The notes under the pieces are model-generated. The model was not told the DNA's origin. It searched no databases and saw nothing but the letters and a program-made list of their open reading frames with translations. A program made the translations under genes and the position numbers. From Tahibacter sp042701255 (lineage in GTDB: Bacteria > Pseudomonadota > Gammaproteobacteria > Xanthomonadales > Rhodanobacteraceae), in the NCBI RefSeq assembly GCF_042701255.1, contig NZ_CP170554.1:1116001-1180000 (forward strand): a stretch of DNA of 64,000 nucleotides, read 5' to 3'. Shown here in pieces: positions 41,801 through 50,123 of the stretch. Position 1 is the first letter of the stretch, and each line of letters starts with the position of its first letter.

Positions 41801-41977
41801 CCCCTCTCCCCTTGCGGGAGAGGGGCCGGGGGAGGGGGGGCTGCCGCAACGAACAGTATCGCAATTGAATTTTCGCAGGAAAATTCAAGAAACGATTACG
41901 GCTGCACAGGCATGGTTTCATGCGTGCTGAGAGTTACCCCTCTCCCCCAACCCCTCTCCCGCAAGGGGAGAGGGGAT
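41801..41977. repeat. inverted pair of REP palindromes (BIME-like)
   Basis: CCCCTCTCCCCTTGCGGGAG with AGGGGCCGGGGGAGG (41801-41835) is matched in reverse complement by the segment at 41936-41977, with ~100 bp between. Each unit is itself a hairpin (CCCCTCTCCC ... GGGAGAGGGG). Such paired REP units are common in the Xanthomonadaceae and relatives and are moved by REP-associated tyrosine transposases; none is encoded here. Confidence 0.8.
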
Positions 41978-42030
41978 TCAGGGCGCGGCGGCTCGTTGCG
42001 CGTCGCGTTGCCTCATCGTTCGGCGCAAAA

Positions 42031-42059
42031 GAAAAACCCCGGCAATGCCGGGGTTTTTT
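42031..42059. terminator. bidirectional rho-independent terminator
   Basis: GAAAAACCCCGGCA faces TGCCGGGGTTTTTT with no spare loop bases beyond the apex. A-run and T-run on either side allow termination in both directions. It lies 25 bp past the stop of the minus-strand lipoprotein gene. Confidence 0.85.
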
Positions 42060-42083
42060 GCGTTCCGAAAAACGCGGCGACGA

Positions 42084-42491
42084 TCAGAAGTCGGTGCAGC
42101 CGAACGCGCTCATCGAGCTCTTGGCGGCGTCGCTGGCGGCCGTGCAGGCCTGGGCCAGGCTGGCCTTGCCGGCTTCGTTCGTCGCGGCCTGCTTCCAGGC
42201 CTGACGCATCTGGTCGAGGCTGGCCTGCAGCTGGGCGCGCGAGGCTTCGGGAACCTTGCCCGAGACGCAGGCGAGGTACTTGGTGATGTAGTTGTCGCAT
42301 TCCGGAACGCCGACTGAGTCGACGGCGGCGGTAGCTTGGGCCGGGGCCGGCGTGGCGGCGGGCGGCGGAGTGGTCGGCGCAGCAGCCGGAGCCGGAGCGG
42401 CGGCCGGCTTGGCCGGTTCGGGCTGTTTCTGGCAGGCGGCCAGCGCGAGCACGGCGCAGGTCACGATCAGCGGGCGAACAAAACGGTTCAT
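42084..42491 (-). CDS. small lipoprotein with Ala/Pro-rich linker
   Basis: A 135-residue lipoprotein: lipobox VLALAAC (Cys20), an Ala/Pro-rich spacer (residues ~28-58) and a compact helical domain with four cysteines (VPECDNYITKYLACVSGKV; LAQACTAASDAAKSSMSAFGC). The paired CxxxxxxxxxC spacing suggests two disulphides in a helical hairpin. Similar short lipoproteins of unknown role are common in Xanthomonadales. ATG 42491 has GAGGAGAA 5 bp upstream; the longer frame has no ribosome site. Confidence 0.78.
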   Translation of the reverse strand: MNRFVRPLIVTCAVLALAACQKQPEPAKPAAAPAPAAAPTTPPPAATPAPAQATAAVDSVGVPECDNYITKYLACVSGKVPEASRAQLQASLDQMRQAWKQAATNEAGKASLAQACTAASDAAKSSMSAFGCTDF

Positions 42492-43419
42492 CGGATTCTC
42501 CTCGGTAGCGATGGCATCGCCGGCAGGCGACGATGCTGCAACAACGTTGCGGCGGCGTACGAACGAACATCCCTCGTCGGTCGCAGCGCCGTGGTCGGAC
42601 ACGGCACGGGGCGCACTCTAGCGCAGGCGCCGCGGCTTTTCGTGTCCGCAGCATGAACGAAACGACGAGGCCGCCCGCGGCGTTGCGGCCGCGGCCGCGT
42701 TAGGGCTGCGTGCGGGCCGCGGTCCGGGTAGCGGGGCCGGCAGCGCTGCGGCCGTGATGCCCGCGGCGGTTCCGTTGGCGATATATCCGAACGGCATTAG
42801 GCTCCGTCGGCTACCGGTCAGCACTCGGTCGGCACTCCGTCGGTGCTCGACCAGCGATTTTCGGACGGCGACTCCAACGGCGATTCCGGCATGCTCTGCG
42901 GTCTTGGTCCTGAGGGCTGAGTCCGACGGTGGGGCGATGCGACCGTGCGATGGTGCGCCCATGCGCCAGCGTGTGCCCGCGACGACTTGTCCGATGGCCC
43001 GTGCGACAGCGGAGGCGAAGGCCGGCGCGGCGGCCGATGCGTGAGATTTCAGCGACGCGCCCGGGGAAGGGGTTTCGGCAGCCGCGATATTTTTCGCGGA
43101 AAAATGAGCAGACATGGGCGGCGCGGCACAAGGGTCAGCGAACTCTGCTTCACAGCGCAGCGCAGAAGAATACTTCTGGAAATGTCACGCACGACTCGCG
43201 GCGTCTCAGGTTTTGTCGCGGCCGCGGACTAGTGTTGCCGTGGCCGTACGCCGATGCCGGTGGCAGCCGTTGCCGTTGCTGTCGAGCGGCAGCAGTTGGC
43301 GCGTCGATGCGCGATGTCACCACGGTGCGACGTCGCGGTGCCGATGGCGTCGCGGTATCGCGCTGCGTTGCTGTCGCGGCACTGCGCCGGCAGGTCGTCG
43401 TCATTTGCGGAGCCGTTCC
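42492..43419 (+). other. intergenic region, no convincing gene
   Basis: These 928 bp separate the divergent lipoprotein and regulator genes. Frames here have skewed composition without ribosome sites. A TCGGCACTCCGTCGG-like motif recurs a few times around 42805-42850. The promoters of both genes must be within this region, but I cannot fix them. Confidence 0.45.
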
Positions 43420-44157
43420 ATGGATGCCTGGCAAGTCCTGATTCTCGACACCGACGCCGATGCGCGGCGCACGTTGGCCAGCTATCTCGGCAGCCGCGGC
43501 TATCGTGTCGCTGCGGCGGCGACGGCGGCGGAACTCTGGCGTCAGCTCGAACGGCGCAGCGTCGATGTCTACGTAGTCGATCTGCGCGCGTTCGACGATC
43601 CGGCCGCGGCGCTGGGCCGTCTGCGCGGAATGACGCGTGCCGCGATCATCGTCGGCGACGGGGCCGACGAATGTCTCGGCCGCATACTCGCGCTGGAAAT
43701 GGGCGCCGACGACGCGTTGACCTTGCCGTTGCTGCCGCGCGAGCTGCTCGCGCGCATCCGCGGATTCCAGCGCCGCGCGCTGGCCGCGCGCAACGGCGAC
43801 GACGTCGACTACGCATTCGACGGCTGGCTGTTCCGGCCCGCGCAGCATCGCCTGATCGGGCCGGGCCGCGACGTGCAGCGGCTGACGCGCGGCGAATGCG
43901 CGCTGCTGCAGCTGCTCGCCGCCGCGCCGCGCAAGCTCATGAGTCGCGCGCGGTTGCTGCAGGTGGTGAATCCGGCGACCGAGGCCACGACGGCGCGCAG
44001 CATCGACGTCGTCGTCGCGCGTCTGCGACGCAAGCTCGGCGCGGCGCGCGCGCTGATCACCGTCGAGCGCGGGCTCGGCTACAGGCTCGACTGCGAAGTG
44101 TCGTGCCAGCCGTCCGTGCCGGAGCCGGGCGATGCGGGGAACCGGTATCCGGCCTGA
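43420..44157 (+). CDS. OmpR/PhoB-type regulator with atypical receiver
   Basis: A 245-residue protein: receiver domain (~4-118) and winged-helix DNA-binding domain (~135-230: LTRGECALLQLLAAAPRKLMSRARLLQ, RSIDVVVARLRRKLGA, ITVERGLGYRLDC). The candidate phospho-acceptor Asp54 (VYVVDLRAFD) is present. The conserved Lys of the 'KPF' loop is replaced (ALTLPLLPREL), the Ser/Thr after strand 4 is absent (IIVGDGAD), and the usual 'LP.xdG' is lost. It may therefore work without classical phosphorylation. No histidine kinase is adjacent. The start ATG gives a normal N-terminus (MDAWQVLILDTDADAR). Confidence 0.82.
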   Translation: MDAWQVLILDTDADARRTLASYLGSRGYRVAAAATAAELWRQLERRSVDVYVVDLRAFDDPAAALGRLRGMTRAAIIVGDGADECLGRILALEMGADDALTLPLLPRELLARIRGFQRRALAARNGDDVDYAFDGWLFRPAQHRLIGPGRDVQRLTRGECALLQLLAAAPRKLMSRARLLQVVNPATEATTARSIDVVVARLRRKLGAARALITVERGLGYRLDCEVSCQPSVPEPGDAGNRYPA

Positions 44158-44467
44158 TCGTGGCGACCGCGCGCGCATCAGCGCATCCGGCTCGCGTCGG
44201 GCGCGGCGAAGGTGTCGACGATTTCGCAGCGATTGTTCTCGCGATCCGGGCTGCTGAGCGAGTGGTCGAGCACGGTGCGCGTGCGCACGGCAGCGACGCA
44301 GTCGCCGATGGCCTGCCGCGCACGCGCTGGGGATAGCGTTTTCTGGTGTCGTGATTTGCGGCGTACCGATACGCCGATGCACTCCCGGTTGCTGCTTTTC
44401 CGACGTATCGATGTAGACCTGCGGAGACGAGCCGCGAGTGATGATCAGCGGACCACAAACTGCAGAA

Positions 44468-44568
44468 GGCGAAGCGCGAAGTACGAAGTACGAAGTACGA
44501 AGTGCGAAGTGCGAAGTGCGAGGGGCGAGGGGCGAGGGGCGAGGGGCGAGGGGCGAGGGCGAAGTACG
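44468..44568 (+). repeat. 7-bp tandem repeat tract
   Basis: About 14 heptamers run from GCGAAGTAC-type (CGAAGTA, three), through CGAAGTG (three), to CGAGGGG (five to six), ending in GCGAAGTACG. The gradual change within the tract is a mark of local slippage. It lies in a 518 bp stretch (44158-44674) otherwise without genes. Confidence 0.8.
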
Positions 44569-44674
44569 TGGCAAAACGCCGAACGCGATTCACAGGGCGT
44601 CACAGCCGCCGCGCTTCGCCACGAAATACCGGCCGCCATCGATCGGCAGGCATCGGCACAGCAGGTATGACGGA

Positions 44675-45343
44675 TCAGCCCGAGGTCGCGTAGAAGCTGC
44701 CGAGCGTGCTGCTGTAGCGTGCGGTCTGGTTCGCCGCCGTCGCGGAGAACTGCAGCAGAAGGGCGGCGCTGAAGACCTGCCGCGTGTTGACCATGTTCGT
44801 CGTCGTCACCGGCGTGTTGACGATCATGCCGGTCTGCAGGCCGCTGGCCAGGTAGATCCACAGCGCCTGGCTCGCCGTGAACTGCGCGATCTGCAGGGCC
44901 GGCAGGGTCTGTGCGTTCAGCGGCTGCGCCGTGCCGGAAGCCGCACCGTCGACGGCATAGGACTGGGCCAGGCCGCTCAGTATCGATGCGGCGGTGGTCG
45001 CCGGCACCTGATTGACCAGTTGCACGGTCGCGGCGCCGAGATTCGCATCGGGTACCGGCCCCTGAAAGCCTGTCGTCGCATAGCGGTAGTCGCACTGCCA
45101 GACCACGCTGGTGCTGGCGCCGACGGTGACGAGGTTGCCGATCGCATTCGGCGTGTTCGACGCATACAGCGCGTAGTCGTCGTTCCAGGTCACGGTGTGC
45201 GAAGGCGCGAGCGGGATCACGGCCCAGGCGACGCAGCGGCCGGCATCGGCGAGACGGCGCACGAGCACGATCTGCTCGCCGGCCTGCTGCAAGGTCGGCA
45301 GATCGGCCGCGTCGATCAGCAAGGTCAGCGTGTAGCTGGTCAT
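44675..45343 (-). CDS. unknown protein, paralogue of the 45999 gene
   Basis: A 222-residue protein without signal peptide. It begins MTSYTLTLLIDAADLPTLQQAGEQIVLVRRL, then AWAVIPLAPSHTVTWNDDYALYAS, a beta-rich middle and an Ala/Gln-rich C-terminal half ending TARYSSTLGSFYATSG. The first 80 residues line up with the 45999 gene product (YRLQLLIDPADL; WSEEYGIYAS). I know no family for it. It is the third gene of a minus-strand cassette (45999, 45392, 44675), 48 bp after the secreted Cys-containing protein gene. Confidence 0.65.
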   Translation of the reverse strand: MTSYTLTLLIDAADLPTLQQAGEQIVLVRRLADAGRCVAWAVIPLAPSHTVTWNDDYALYASNTPNAIGNLVTVGASTSVVWQCDYRYATTGFQGPVPDANLGAATVQLVNQVPATTAASILSGLAQSYAVDGAASGTAQPLNAQTLPALQIAQFTASQALWIYLASGLQTGMIVNTPVTTTNMVNTRQVFSAALLLQFSATAANQTARYSSTLGSFYATSG

Positions 45344-45391
45344 GACGTCGTGCCGAAGCGCCCGGACCGTTGCGATCCGGGCGCGTGAGGC

Positions 45392-45919
45392 TCAGGGACA
45401 GGCCTGCGCAGTGCAGGTGTTCAGATACGTCTGCGCCACCGCGTTGCTCAGGCGGCCGGCGTTCAGTGCGGCGAGGAAGCCCGCGCGGCAGGCCGTCGCG
45501 CCGCCGGCCGGTACCTGCGGCACGGCGTTGAGGCGTGCAACCCAGTTGTTGATGTTGACGTTGCAGACCTGGGCCGGCTGGCCCGCCGCGATCGTGAGGC
45601 CGGCGCCGCCGGCCGGCGGCCAGTTGCCGGCCAGGGTCGAATTGCCCTGGCAGCTCGGCGGATTGACGTCGGTGCGCACGGTGACGTGGAGCGCGGTGAC
45701 CGCATTGAACGTGGTATGCACGTCCGGATTGACGCCGCTGAGTTCGCAGACCCAGAGGTTCTGCGTGGTCGGGCTCAGGCTGCGGCAAAGACCGCTGTTG
45801 ACGGCGTTGCCGTAGAGCGTCAGCGCGTCGCAGACCGGAACCTGCGCGTGGCACAGCGGCGCGGCGAGCAGCAGGGCGAGGGCGGCCAGCGCAACGCGGC
45901 CGCGGAACAGGAAGGACAT
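45392..45919 (-). CDS. small secreted cysteine-containing protein of unknown function
   Basis: A 175-residue protein with a clear signal peptide (hydrophobic VALAALALLLAAPLCHA, cleavage before QVPVCDAL) and seven to eight cysteines in the mature part (VCDAL, GLCRSL, VCELSG, PSCQGN, VCNVN, TACRAGF, NTCTAQACP). The spacing suggests disulphides. No recognised domain is present. ATG 45919 has an AAAGGAGG ribosome site 6 bp upstream. It lies between two paralogous unknown genes, which probably work with it. Confidence 0.7.
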   Translation of the reverse strand: MSFLFRGRVALAALALLLAAPLCHAQVPVCDALTLYGNAVNSGLCRSLSPTTQNLWVCELSGVNPDVHTTFNAVTALHVTVRTDVNPPSCQGNSTLAGNWPPAGGAGLTIAAGQPAQVCNVNINNWVARLNAVPQVPAGGATACRAGFLAALNAGRLSNAVAQTYLNTCTAQACP

Positions 45920-45998
45920 GACAGCCTCCTTTGTTGGAGCGGGATGGGAAGTGCACGCCGCCCTCCGGGCGGCGTGCGGCAGGAGCAGGACAGCCGGG

Positions 45999-46697
45999 TC
46001 AGAACAGCAGCGGCGTCGAGATCTCGACCTGCGGGTGCGAGGCCAGCGCCTTGCCCTGGGCCGAGGCCGGCACGAACACGCCGAGGTTGGGGTCGTACTT
46101 GAGGCTCAGATCGTTGACGCCGCCGCCGAAGCGGGCCTTGGAGGTCTTGCCGGTGATCTTCGTGATGATGGTTTCGCTGCTGAACTGCGACTGCAGCCAG
46201 ATGTAGACCGACGAGAACGGCGTCATGTTGGCGAACTGGGTCGAGAGCACCGGCGTGGCCGAGATCGGCTTGCGCTCGGTCGGCTTCTGGTTGATCAGCG
46301 CCGACTGGGTCAGGCCGAAGGTCAGCATCGGATAGCTCGCGTTCGGCATGTCGTTCTGCGCGCCGTAGGAGCCGCGCGCGACGCCGCCGCCGGAGAACGG
46401 ACCGTTGAAGGTCGCAGCCGAGGTGAAGGTATAGCTCGCGCCGTCCTGGGCCGGCACGCCGGTCTCGGACAGCTTGGTGATCGAAGCGCCCTGCTGTACG
46501 GCGGTCGTGGACGCGTAAATGCCGTACTCCTCGCTCCACTGCACTTCGGTGCTCTGGAACGGGTCGATGGACAGCCAGATCACGTTGGGCGAGCTGTCGG
46601 AGTTGACCGGCTTGGCCAGAGTGATGCGCTGGCCGGCGGCGCGGATGATGGTCAGATCGGCGGGGTCGATCAGCAGTTGCAGACGATAGTCGGGCAT
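45999..46697 (-). CDS. unknown protein, paralogue of the 44675 gene
   Basis: A 232-residue soluble protein beginning MPDYRLQLLIDPADLTIIRAAGQRITLAKPV, followed by WLSIDPFQSTEVQWSEEYGIYASTT. A central beta-rich region with many Ser/Thr follows (SYTFTSAATFNGPFSGGG), then ITKITGKTSKARF and FVPASAQGKALASHPQVEIST. It has no signal peptide and no recognised family. ATG 46697 has AGGAG 8 bp upstream and matches the paralogue start, so the frame extension to 46745 is rejected. It heads a three-gene minus-strand cassette. Confidence 0.68.
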   Translation of the reverse strand: MPDYRLQLLIDPADLTIIRAAGQRITLAKPVNSDSSPNVIWLSIDPFQSTEVQWSEEYGIYASTTAVQQGASITKLSETGVPAQDGASYTFTSAATFNGPFSGGGVARGSYGAQNDMPNASYPMLTFGLTQSALINQKPTERKPISATPVLSTQFANMTPFSSVYIWLQSQFSSETIITKITGKTSKARFGGGVNDLSLKYDPNLGVFVPASAQGKALASHPQVEISTPLLF

Positions 46698-47220
46698 GGG
46701 TGTGCTCCTGGGCGATGGCCGCTGTGGCGGCATGGGGTTTCGCATCGGGGCGGCGTGATGCTGCCGCGGTGCAGGAACAGCCTATTTCCAGGGCTGTTAC
46801 AGGAAACCACATTGCGCAGAAGGATCAGTTTCAACATGTAACAACGCGCCAGCGATCGCGTGATGGAGTCTCGAGGCGATTGCGGCGTGGTCGTCTCAAT
46901 GCGTGATTCACCGCTGTGGTGCATCGCTGTGATTCAGCCGCCGAGGTGCGCGCCGCAATTCACGGCCCTGATTCACGCGCTACGGTTCGCCACCGTTATT
47001 CACCGCGTCCGTGTCGCGAGTCGTCTGCCGGATTTCGGCGATTCCGCGCGATCGACGCTTGCGAAGATCGGCTGCATCGGCGCCGCTGCAGTTGCCGTCG
47101 GATTTGCGGTCGCAGCTGTAGCAATAGCCGTATCCGCAGCCGCAGCAGCGACCGTGGCCGCTGCTGTTGCTGCGCCCCGTCATCGCCTCGGTCTTTGTCG
47201 TCGCTCGACCGCCGCTGTTG
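46698..47220 (+). other. intergenic region, no gene seen
   Basis: No credible gene. Around 46900-47010 the motif GTGATTCA or close forms (CTGATTCAC, GTTATTCAC, GCAATTCAC) recurs at least five times at irregular spacing, which may be operator-like. The stretch around 47060-47180 is GC-rich low-complexity DNA. The promoter of the minus-strand cassette should lie at 46700-46850. Confidence 0.4.
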
Positions 47221-47844
47221 TCAGCGGCAGGGATCGCGACCGAGATTGCGCTCGTAGGTGCTCACGTCCTCGTCGCGTTCGTGTCCGGCGCGATCACTGG
47301 CGCTGGCTGCATGGATGCGGCGACAGGCATCGGCGCGTGCGATCGGGCGTCCGGCGACCGGCACGGTCTGGGCGTCGCTGCGCCGGCGGCCGCGCGTGGC
47401 GGAGGTGCGCTGCTCGACACTGCCGGTCACGGCGGCGGGGCAGGGGCCGTGCTGATAGAAGATCTCGCCGTTGCCGGCGCGGCATTCCCAGGACGAATCG
47501 GCGCCCGTCGTCACGACCGCGGTGGCGTTGCGTCGACTACGACTACGTACCGCCGATTTCGTCGTTCGCGCGTTGCCGTTCTTCGTCGTCGCAGGTACGC
47601 GGTTGTTACCCCCTCGCTCGTTGCGCGAAGTCGATGCCGACGCAGCAGGTTCGGCGGCGACGTGTTCAGCGCGCAGCACGACGACGCCGGACTGCTGGTG
47701 CGGCGCACACGGACGATCCTGGAACGCGGGAGTACCGTCGCTGCCGGTGCAGCGATGAATGGTCAGCGCCGGCGCCGGCAGCGTCCAGGCGAGCAGCAGC
47801 AACGACAGCGGCAGCAACAGCGACAGCAGCAAGCGTCCAGGCAT
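47221..47844 (-). CDS. exported DUF4124-like protein with two Cys motifs
   Basis: A 207-residue protein with a signal peptide (LLLSLLLPLSLLLLAWTLPAPA) and two short units of DUF4124 style: IHRCTGSDGTPAFQDRPCAP (~30-48) and WECRAGNGEIFYQHGPCP (~120-137). They are joined by a basic Ser/Arg/Asn-rich linker. DUF4124 units fold around a disulphide in periplasmic proteins of unknown role. The C-terminal 60 residues are Arg-rich and probably disordered. The start has GAGGAA upstream. Confidence 0.68.
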   Translation of the reverse strand: MPGRLLLSLLLPLSLLLLAWTLPAPALTIHRCTGSDGTPAFQDRPCAPHQQSGVVVLRAEHVAAEPAASASTSRNERGGNNRVPATTKNGNARTTKSAVRSRSRRNATAVVTTGADSSWECRAGNGEIFYQHGPCPAAVTGSVEQRTSATRGRRRSDAQTVPVAGRPIARADACRRIHAASASDRAGHERDEDVSTYERNLGRDPCR

Positions 47845-48019
47845 GACGGCATTCCTCCGATGAATGCCGTCAGCTTGAGTCGGGCCGACTGTCGGCGCCT
47901 CGGTGCGGCGCCGGCATCGGTGTCGGATTGTTCCGTCGTCGGCTGGGATTTCTCCGACGCGGCGAGTGTCGCGTATGCAGCGTAGCGTGCCGCAGCGCGG
48001 CTCGGTTTCGCTGAGCGAC

Positions 48020-49772
48020 TCAGCCCGTCAGCAGCCCGCGATTGCGCAGGAACGCGAGCACCTGGTTCGCGATCGCGCCGGCATCGGCCGCGGTCGTGTC
48101 GAAGGCGAGCTCCGGATTCAGCGGCGCTTCGTACGGATCGCTGACGCCGGTGAACTGCGGGATCTTGCCGGCACGCGCCTGGGCGTAGAGGCCCTTGCGA
48201 TCGCGGCTTTCGCACACCTCGATCGGCGTGGACACGTGGATCTCGACGAAGGCGCCGTGCTGCTCGACGAGGCGGCGGATCTCGGCGCGCGTCTCCGCAT
48301 ACGGCGCGATCGGCGCGCAGATCGCGATGCCGCCGTGGCGCACGACTTCGCTGGCGACCCAGCCTATGCGCGTGACGTTGGCGATGCGGTCCTCGCGCGA
48401 GAAGCCCAGGCCCTTGGACAGATGCTTGCGCACCTCGTCGCCGTCGAGCAGGGTGATCGCGCGGCTGCTGCGTTCAAGCAGTTTCGCAATGACGGCTTCG
48501 GCCAGGGTCGACTTGCCCGATCCCGACAGACCCGTGAACAGCAGCGCGACGCCCTTGTTCGCGCCGGCCGGATAGCGCTCGCGCAGGATGTCGACGACGT
48601 CCGGGAAGGTGAACCATTCCGGGATCGATTCGCCGCTGACGAGGCGCCGGCGCAGCTCGGTGCCGGAGATGTCGCGGACCTCGTCGTTCTCGTGCACTTC
48701 GGTGGACGGCAGATAGGTGTCGCGATTGGCCACGTAGACCATGGCCGGGAACGGCACGGCGCGTATGCCGATTTCCTGCTGATGGCGCGCGAGCAGCTCC
48801 TGCGCCGCGAACGGTTCGTAGAACGGCTTGCCGCTCGCGTCGTTGCCCGGGCCCGCGTGATCGCGGCCGATGATGAAATGCGAGGCGCCGTAGTTCTTGC
48901 GGATGATCGCGTGCCACACCGCCTCGCGCGGACCGCCCATGCGCATGGCCAGCGGCAGCAGCGACAGGGTCGCGTCGTTCTTCGGATAATGCTTGAGCAG
49001 TGCGCGATAGCAGCGCACGCGCGTGAAGTGGTCCACGTCGCCGGGCTTGGTGCGGCCGACCACGGGCTGGATCAGCAGCTTCGCGCCGACCTGCTCGGCC
49101 GCGCGCAGGGTCAGCTCGCGATGTGCGCGATGCATGGGATTGCGCGTCTGGAACGCGACGATGGTGCTCCAGCCCTGCCGTGCGAAACGCTCGCGCAGCT
49201 CGCGCGGCGTTTCGCGCAGTTCGGCGAAGTCGTAGTGCTGCGGCGGCTGTATGCCGCGCAAGGTGCCGCCGAGATAGACCCGGGTTGCTGCGCTGGAGCA
49301 GATCGGCCACGCCCGGGTGCAAGGTGTCGGTGGTGCCGAAGACGGCTCGTGCTTCGGCGATCTTGTCGGGGAAATAGATGTCTTCGACCGTCAGCACTGC
49401 GAGCGGTACGCCCTGCGTGTCGCGCAGCGCGATGTCGGCGCCGACCTGGATACCCGCGGCGAATACTTCGCTGACGTCGAGCGTGATCGGAATCGGCCAC
49501 AGGGTGCCGTCGGCGAGACGCAGCTCGTGTACGACGCGGTCGTAGTCGCGCCGCGTCAGGAAGCCGGTCAGCGGCGAGAACGCGCCGTTGAGCAGCAGTT
49601 CGAGATCGCAGAGCTGGCGCTGATTCAGATCCCAGCCCGGCAGGGTCGCGCTGTGCTGCTTCAGCGCTTCGGCCGCATCGGCCGGCAGATAGAGTTCCTT
49701 GAGCTCGCCGCCGTGCGGCGGATTCAAGGTGTCGCGGAGGTCGTCGAGACGGACGGTGGCGGTGCTGGACAT
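48020..49772 (-). CDS. bifunctional ATP sulfurylase / APS kinase, frameshifted
   Basis: The N-terminal part is ATP sulfurylase (PUA-like LNPPHGGELKELYLP, LLLNGAFSPLTGFL; catalytic FQTRNPMHRAHRE and GRDHAGPG). The C-terminal ~190 residues are APS kinase (P-loop GLSGSGKST, DGDEVRKHLSKGLGFSREDR). Together they would convert sulfate to APS and then PAPS in the cytoplasm. The two halves are in different frames: at 49278-49285 an extra G in CCCGGG changes the expected NP-VYLGGTLRG. Removing one base restores a continuous ~583-residue protein. The rest is intact and the downstream cys genes are fine, so a sequencing error or very recent mutation is likely. ATG 49772 (AGGA upstream) is used; 49781 is possible. 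Confidence 0.85.
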
Positions 49773-49781
49773 GGAAGGCAT

Positions 49782-50123
49782 CCTGATACGAGCGCTCAGC
49801 TCGGTCGCGAAAGGCGCGACGGCCTGGGGAAGAGGGGGACTTGCGGCGGGCAGACGACGGGCGGATCGGGTAATGCGTGGACCTTGGACGCCGCGCGAAA
49901 CGCAGCGCAGGTTCGCAGTCAGTTCAGCCCGGCGACTGCGTGGCTACATCGCTCGTGCTGAAGAAAATCGTAGTAGTCCCAGGTTTTCCCGACGAAACCG
50001 CGGATCTGTCCCGCCTTTCGGAGCCCCCTTGAGTCAAGGGGGCGGACGAACGTCTGCGCAGCAGGCGTTCGGCGGGGTTGTGGGGATGAGCAGCTGGGCA
50101 TAAGAGCGAATGGGCGCACGATC
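49782..50123 (-). other. intergenic gap between sat-cysC and cysH with perfect palindrome
   Basis: About 340 bp without a gene. At 50023-50043 two 10-base arms (GCCCCCTTGA and TCAAGGGGGC) flank a single G; the arms resemble the CCCCTTGAAGGGG cores of the repeat families elsewhere in the window. There is no T-run, so it is a REP-like hairpin more than a terminator. The presence of this gap suggests that sat-cysC has its own promoter. Confidence 0.6.

Noticed and set aside
42618..43115. A 165-codon minus-strand frame between the lipoprotein and regulator genes
   Set aside because: There is no ribosome site and the composition is Ala/Arg/Ser-rich throughout, like other random frames in this GC range.
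44468..44568. The 7-bp tract as a CRISPR array
   Set aside because: Units are far too short and contiguous with no spacers, and no cas genes are in the window.
46860..47985. Plus-strand frames of 272-328 codons opposite the DUF4124-like gene
   Set aside because: They lack ribosome sites and have Arg/Ala/Gly-rich shadow composition; the minus frame has a signal peptide and two Cys motifs.
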